Shown here piece by piece: positions 49,135 to 50,453 of a stretch of 50,453 nucleotides of DNA. Positions within the stretch are counted from its first letter, which is position 1; each line of letters begins with the position of its first letter. Under the pieces are notes generated by a model, which did no database searches, had not been told where the DNA came from, and worked only from the letters and a program-made list of their open reading frames with translations. The position numbers were made by a program, and so were the translations under genes. The DNA is taken from assembly GCA_021806565.1 (NCBI GenBank), contig JAJZXK010000011.1, positions 1 to 50,453 on the forward strand, given 5' to 3'. The DNA comes from Bacillota bacterium (lineage in GTDB: Bacteria > Bacillota > Sulfobacillia > RBS10-35 > JAJYVN01).

Positions 49135-50364
49135 ATGGATCGAGCGGTGAACCCGTACAGTCCCGGGGCTGGGGTGCGGCCTCCTGCGCTCGTTGGTCGA
49201 ACCAAACAGATTGAAGATGCAGACGTTGCGCTGCGTCGACACCTGGCGGGCCGGCACGCAAAAGGCATGATGCTCACAGGTCTCCGAGGGGTGGGCAAGA
49301 CCGTTCTCTTGGCTGAGTTCGGTCGGCGGGCCGCCGCACTCGGTTATCTTCACGAGCATCTTGAAGCCGATGAACATGCCAAGTTGTCTGCCGCGATGGG
49401 GACTTTGCTTCGGAAGGTTCTACTGCGCCTCAATGCCAAGCATCTCCGATCTTCCTATGTGCGTGAAGCGCTCGGTGTTCTCAAAGGGTTTACTATTTAC
49501 TGGAACCCTTTGCCTGGACTTGTGATTGACGGCCCACCCATATCGGGACCTGCGGACAGCGGAGACTTGGCTGTGGATGTTTGTGGGTTGCTGTGTGAGG
49601 TTGGCAAGGCTGCACAGGCACACCGCACGGGCGTCTTCCTGACTATCGACGAGATTCAGTATCTGGAACGCGGGGACTTCGGAGCCCTGGTGCTTGGGTT
49701 GCATCGTGCGGCGCAGTTGTCTCTCCCGGTGATGATCGCAGGAGCCGGCTTGCCTTCTCTCCTCGCCTTGGCTGGAGAGGCCAAGTCCTACGCAGAGCGG
49801 ATGTTTGATTTCCCGAGTATTGGATCTCTGGCTGTCCCGGAGGCCGGGGAGGCAATTGCAGCCCCCGCCGCCAAGGAAGGGGTCCAATGGGAGGACCCCG
49901 CGATCCAAATGGTTGTCGAACGGACGCAGGGCCATCCGTATTTCCTCCAAGAGTTTGCGAAACAGGCTTGGGATGCGGCCCCTGGTCCGGTCCACATTCG
50001 GTTGTCCGATGTTAAGGCCAGCCTGGAAACGACCATGGCCGAACTTGACGCCGGATTTTTCCGCGTTCGATTTGATCGGACTACGGACGCGGAACGGGCT
50101 TACCTTCGTGCGATGGCGTCCTTGGGACCGGGGCCGTTTGCGACCAGTGCTGTGGCCAAGGTGTTAGGACGGACGACCAATCAGGTTGGTCCGGTTCGCG
50201 ATGGACTTATCAAGCGTGGCCTGTGTTACGCGCCACGCTGGGGACAAATCGCGTTCACCCAAATCCCGGCGCGACCCGTAGATGCCCCCGGCTTCAGCCG
50301 TGGGACAGGGGCGCGCCTCCCTTCCTTGTTCGCATGCAGCGAACGTGCTATACTATGGACATGA
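49135..50364 (+). CDS. AAA-family ATPase of the Orc1-like/archaeal ATPase type, C-terminus probably altered by IS insertion
   Basis: The 409-residue protein begins NPYSPGAGVRPPALVGRTKQ and has Walker A GLRGVGKT (49-56), Walker B FLTIDEIQYL with D172-E173, and a C-terminal winged-helix-like region (ATSAVAKVLGRTTNQVGPVRDGLIKRG), a layout common to accessory AAA ATPases of the type often linked to mobile DNA. The gene has lower GC and different codon use from its neighbours, implying recent transfer. The last ~35 codons (after GQIAFTQIP) are not like the family, where a VPxFxxF-type ending is expected, and overlap the predicted IS left end, so the true C-terminus may be truncated. Its stop overlaps the tnpB start (ATGA). 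Confidence 0.75.
   Translation: MDRAVNPYSPGAGVRPPALVGRTKQIEDADVALRRHLAGRHAKGMMLTGLRGVGKTVLLAEFGRRAAALGYLHEHLEADEHAKLSAAMGTLLRKVLLRLNAKHLRSSYVREALGVLKGFTIYWNPLPGLVIDGPPISGPADSGDLAVDVCGLLCEVGKAAQAHRTGVFLTIDEIQYLERGDFGALVLGLHRAAQLSLPVMIAGAGLPSLLALAGEAKSYAERMFDFPSIGSLAVPEAGEAIAAPAAKEGVQWEDPAIQMVVERTQGHPYFLQEFAKQAWDAAPGPVHIRLSDVKASLETTMAELDAGFFRVRFDRTTDAERAYLRAMASLGPGPFATSAVAKVLGRTTNQVGPVRDGLIKRGLCYAPRWGQIAFTQIPARPVDAPGFSRGTGARLPSLFACSERAILWT
50285..50304 (+). repeat. Predicted IS left-end hairpin
   Basis: CGGC (50289-50292) pairs with GCCG (50297-50300) across a TTCA loop, and CCC (50285-50287) with GGG (50302-50304), with one C-U mismatch between. Single-stranded hairpins of this form are recognised by IS200/IS605 transposases (family knowledge). 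Confidence 0.5.
50326..50354 (+). promoter_or_regulatory. Promoter of tnpB
   Basis: TTGTTC (50326-50331), a 17-nt spacer and TATACT (50349-50354) stand 6 nt before ATG 50361, so the tnpB transcript would be leaderless or nearly so. A perfect 6-bp inverted repeat lies inside the spacer region (50328-50344). Confidence 0.5.
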
Positions 50365-50453
50365 AGCAGGTTGTGCAGGTGAAGTTGCTCGCCGATCCCG
50401 AACAAACAGTCGCGCTTCTGCGTACCATGGAGGCGTTCAATGCCGCCTGCAAC
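50361..50453 (+). CDS. tnpB: TnpB-type RNA-guided nuclease/transposase-associated protein, N-terminus (3' truncated by window edge)
   Basis: The first 31 residues, MKQVVQVKLLADPEQTVALL then RTMEAFNAACN, match the IS1341/OrfB N-terminus, where a basic VKLxPTPEQ-like strand is followed by the LxxTLExFNxACN helix. TnpB proteins are RNA-guided DNA nucleases that help the element persist, using an omegaRNA from the element's 3' end (family knowledge). The catalytic RuvC domain and the zinc ribbon lie outside the window. The ATG overlaps the upstream AAA gene's stop (ATGA) but has its own promoter. Confidence 0.75.
   Translation, partial: MKQVVQVKLLADPEQTVALLRTMEAFNAACN

Larger units (their letters stand above)
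50275..50453 (+). mobile_element. Left end of an IS200/IS605-family (tnpB-only, IS1341-like) element
   Basis: CCC-x-CGGC/GCCG-x-GGG form a hairpin at 50285-50304 with a TTCA loop, as is typical of IS200/IS605 subterminal hairpins, and a tnpB gene starts at 50361. A second inverted repeat, GTTCGC/GCGAAC (50328-50333 and 50339-50344), lies in the tnpB promoter. The exact left boundary cannot be fixed without the right end. A tnpA gene is not seen on this side. Confidence 0.55.

Overview
This 50.5-kb, very GC-rich window looks like chromosome from a deep-branching Gram-positive (Bacillota-type) bacterium, perhaps a Sulfobacillus/Thermaerobacter/Symbiobacterium-like lineage. The reasons are gene order (rpoB-rpoC, an L7Ae-like protein, rpsL-rpsG-fusA-tuf, the S10-spc-alpha clusters, adk-map, a KOW-domain protein, infA, ecfA-ecfT-truA), zinc-ribbon S14 and S4, an SpoIVFB-like M50 protease, and frequent GTG/TTG starts with strong Shine-Dalgarno sites. 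The taxon is an inference from gene order and composition only.

Layout. 1-11.4 kb: a partial ROK kinase, a RodA-type cell-wall polymerase, a small unknown gene, the glutamate synthase large subunit (no small subunit next to it), GTP cyclohydrolase I, a membrane M50 protease, an RNase E/G family ribonuclease with a C-terminal TRAM-like region, and a Gfo/Idh/MocA oxidoreductase on the minus strand. 11.4-43.1 kb: one long co-directional run for transcription and translation: RNAP beta, beta' and alpha, two elongation factors, 26 ribosomal proteins, SecY, Adk, methionine aminopeptidase, IF-1, and then the ECF transporter core (two ATPases fused into one protein, plus EcfT) and TruA. Good sigma-70-type promoters lie before rpoB (TTGACC-17-TATCAT) and before the L7Ae-like gene/rpsL (TTGACG-17-TAGAAT). 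A third candidate sits before the KOW gene, together with a leader of three consecutive hairpins. The rpmD gene (L30) is absent from its usual place, and rplM-rpsI do not follow truA.

43.1-50.4 kb is an accessory segment of decayed and incoming genes: a broken HepT-type HEPN toxin next to an MNT nucleotidyltransferase, a possible TnpB C-terminal relic, a large P-loop ATPase with a possible GNAT-like middle and a C-terminal HTH, a small DUF4870-like membrane protein, a lipoprotein, and a helicase C-terminal relic. It ends with a compositionally different AAA ATPase whose 3' end runs into the left end of an IS200/IS605-type element that starts a tnpB gene at the window edge.

Most promising for something new: the KOW-infA multi-hairpin leader (35.94-36.08 kb), the ATPase/GNAT-like/HTH protein (44.85-46.95 kb), and the triple ATGTATAG repeat driving an apparently leaderless AAA ATPase next to the IS (49.07-50.45 kb). 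No tRNA, rRNA or CRISPR array was seen.
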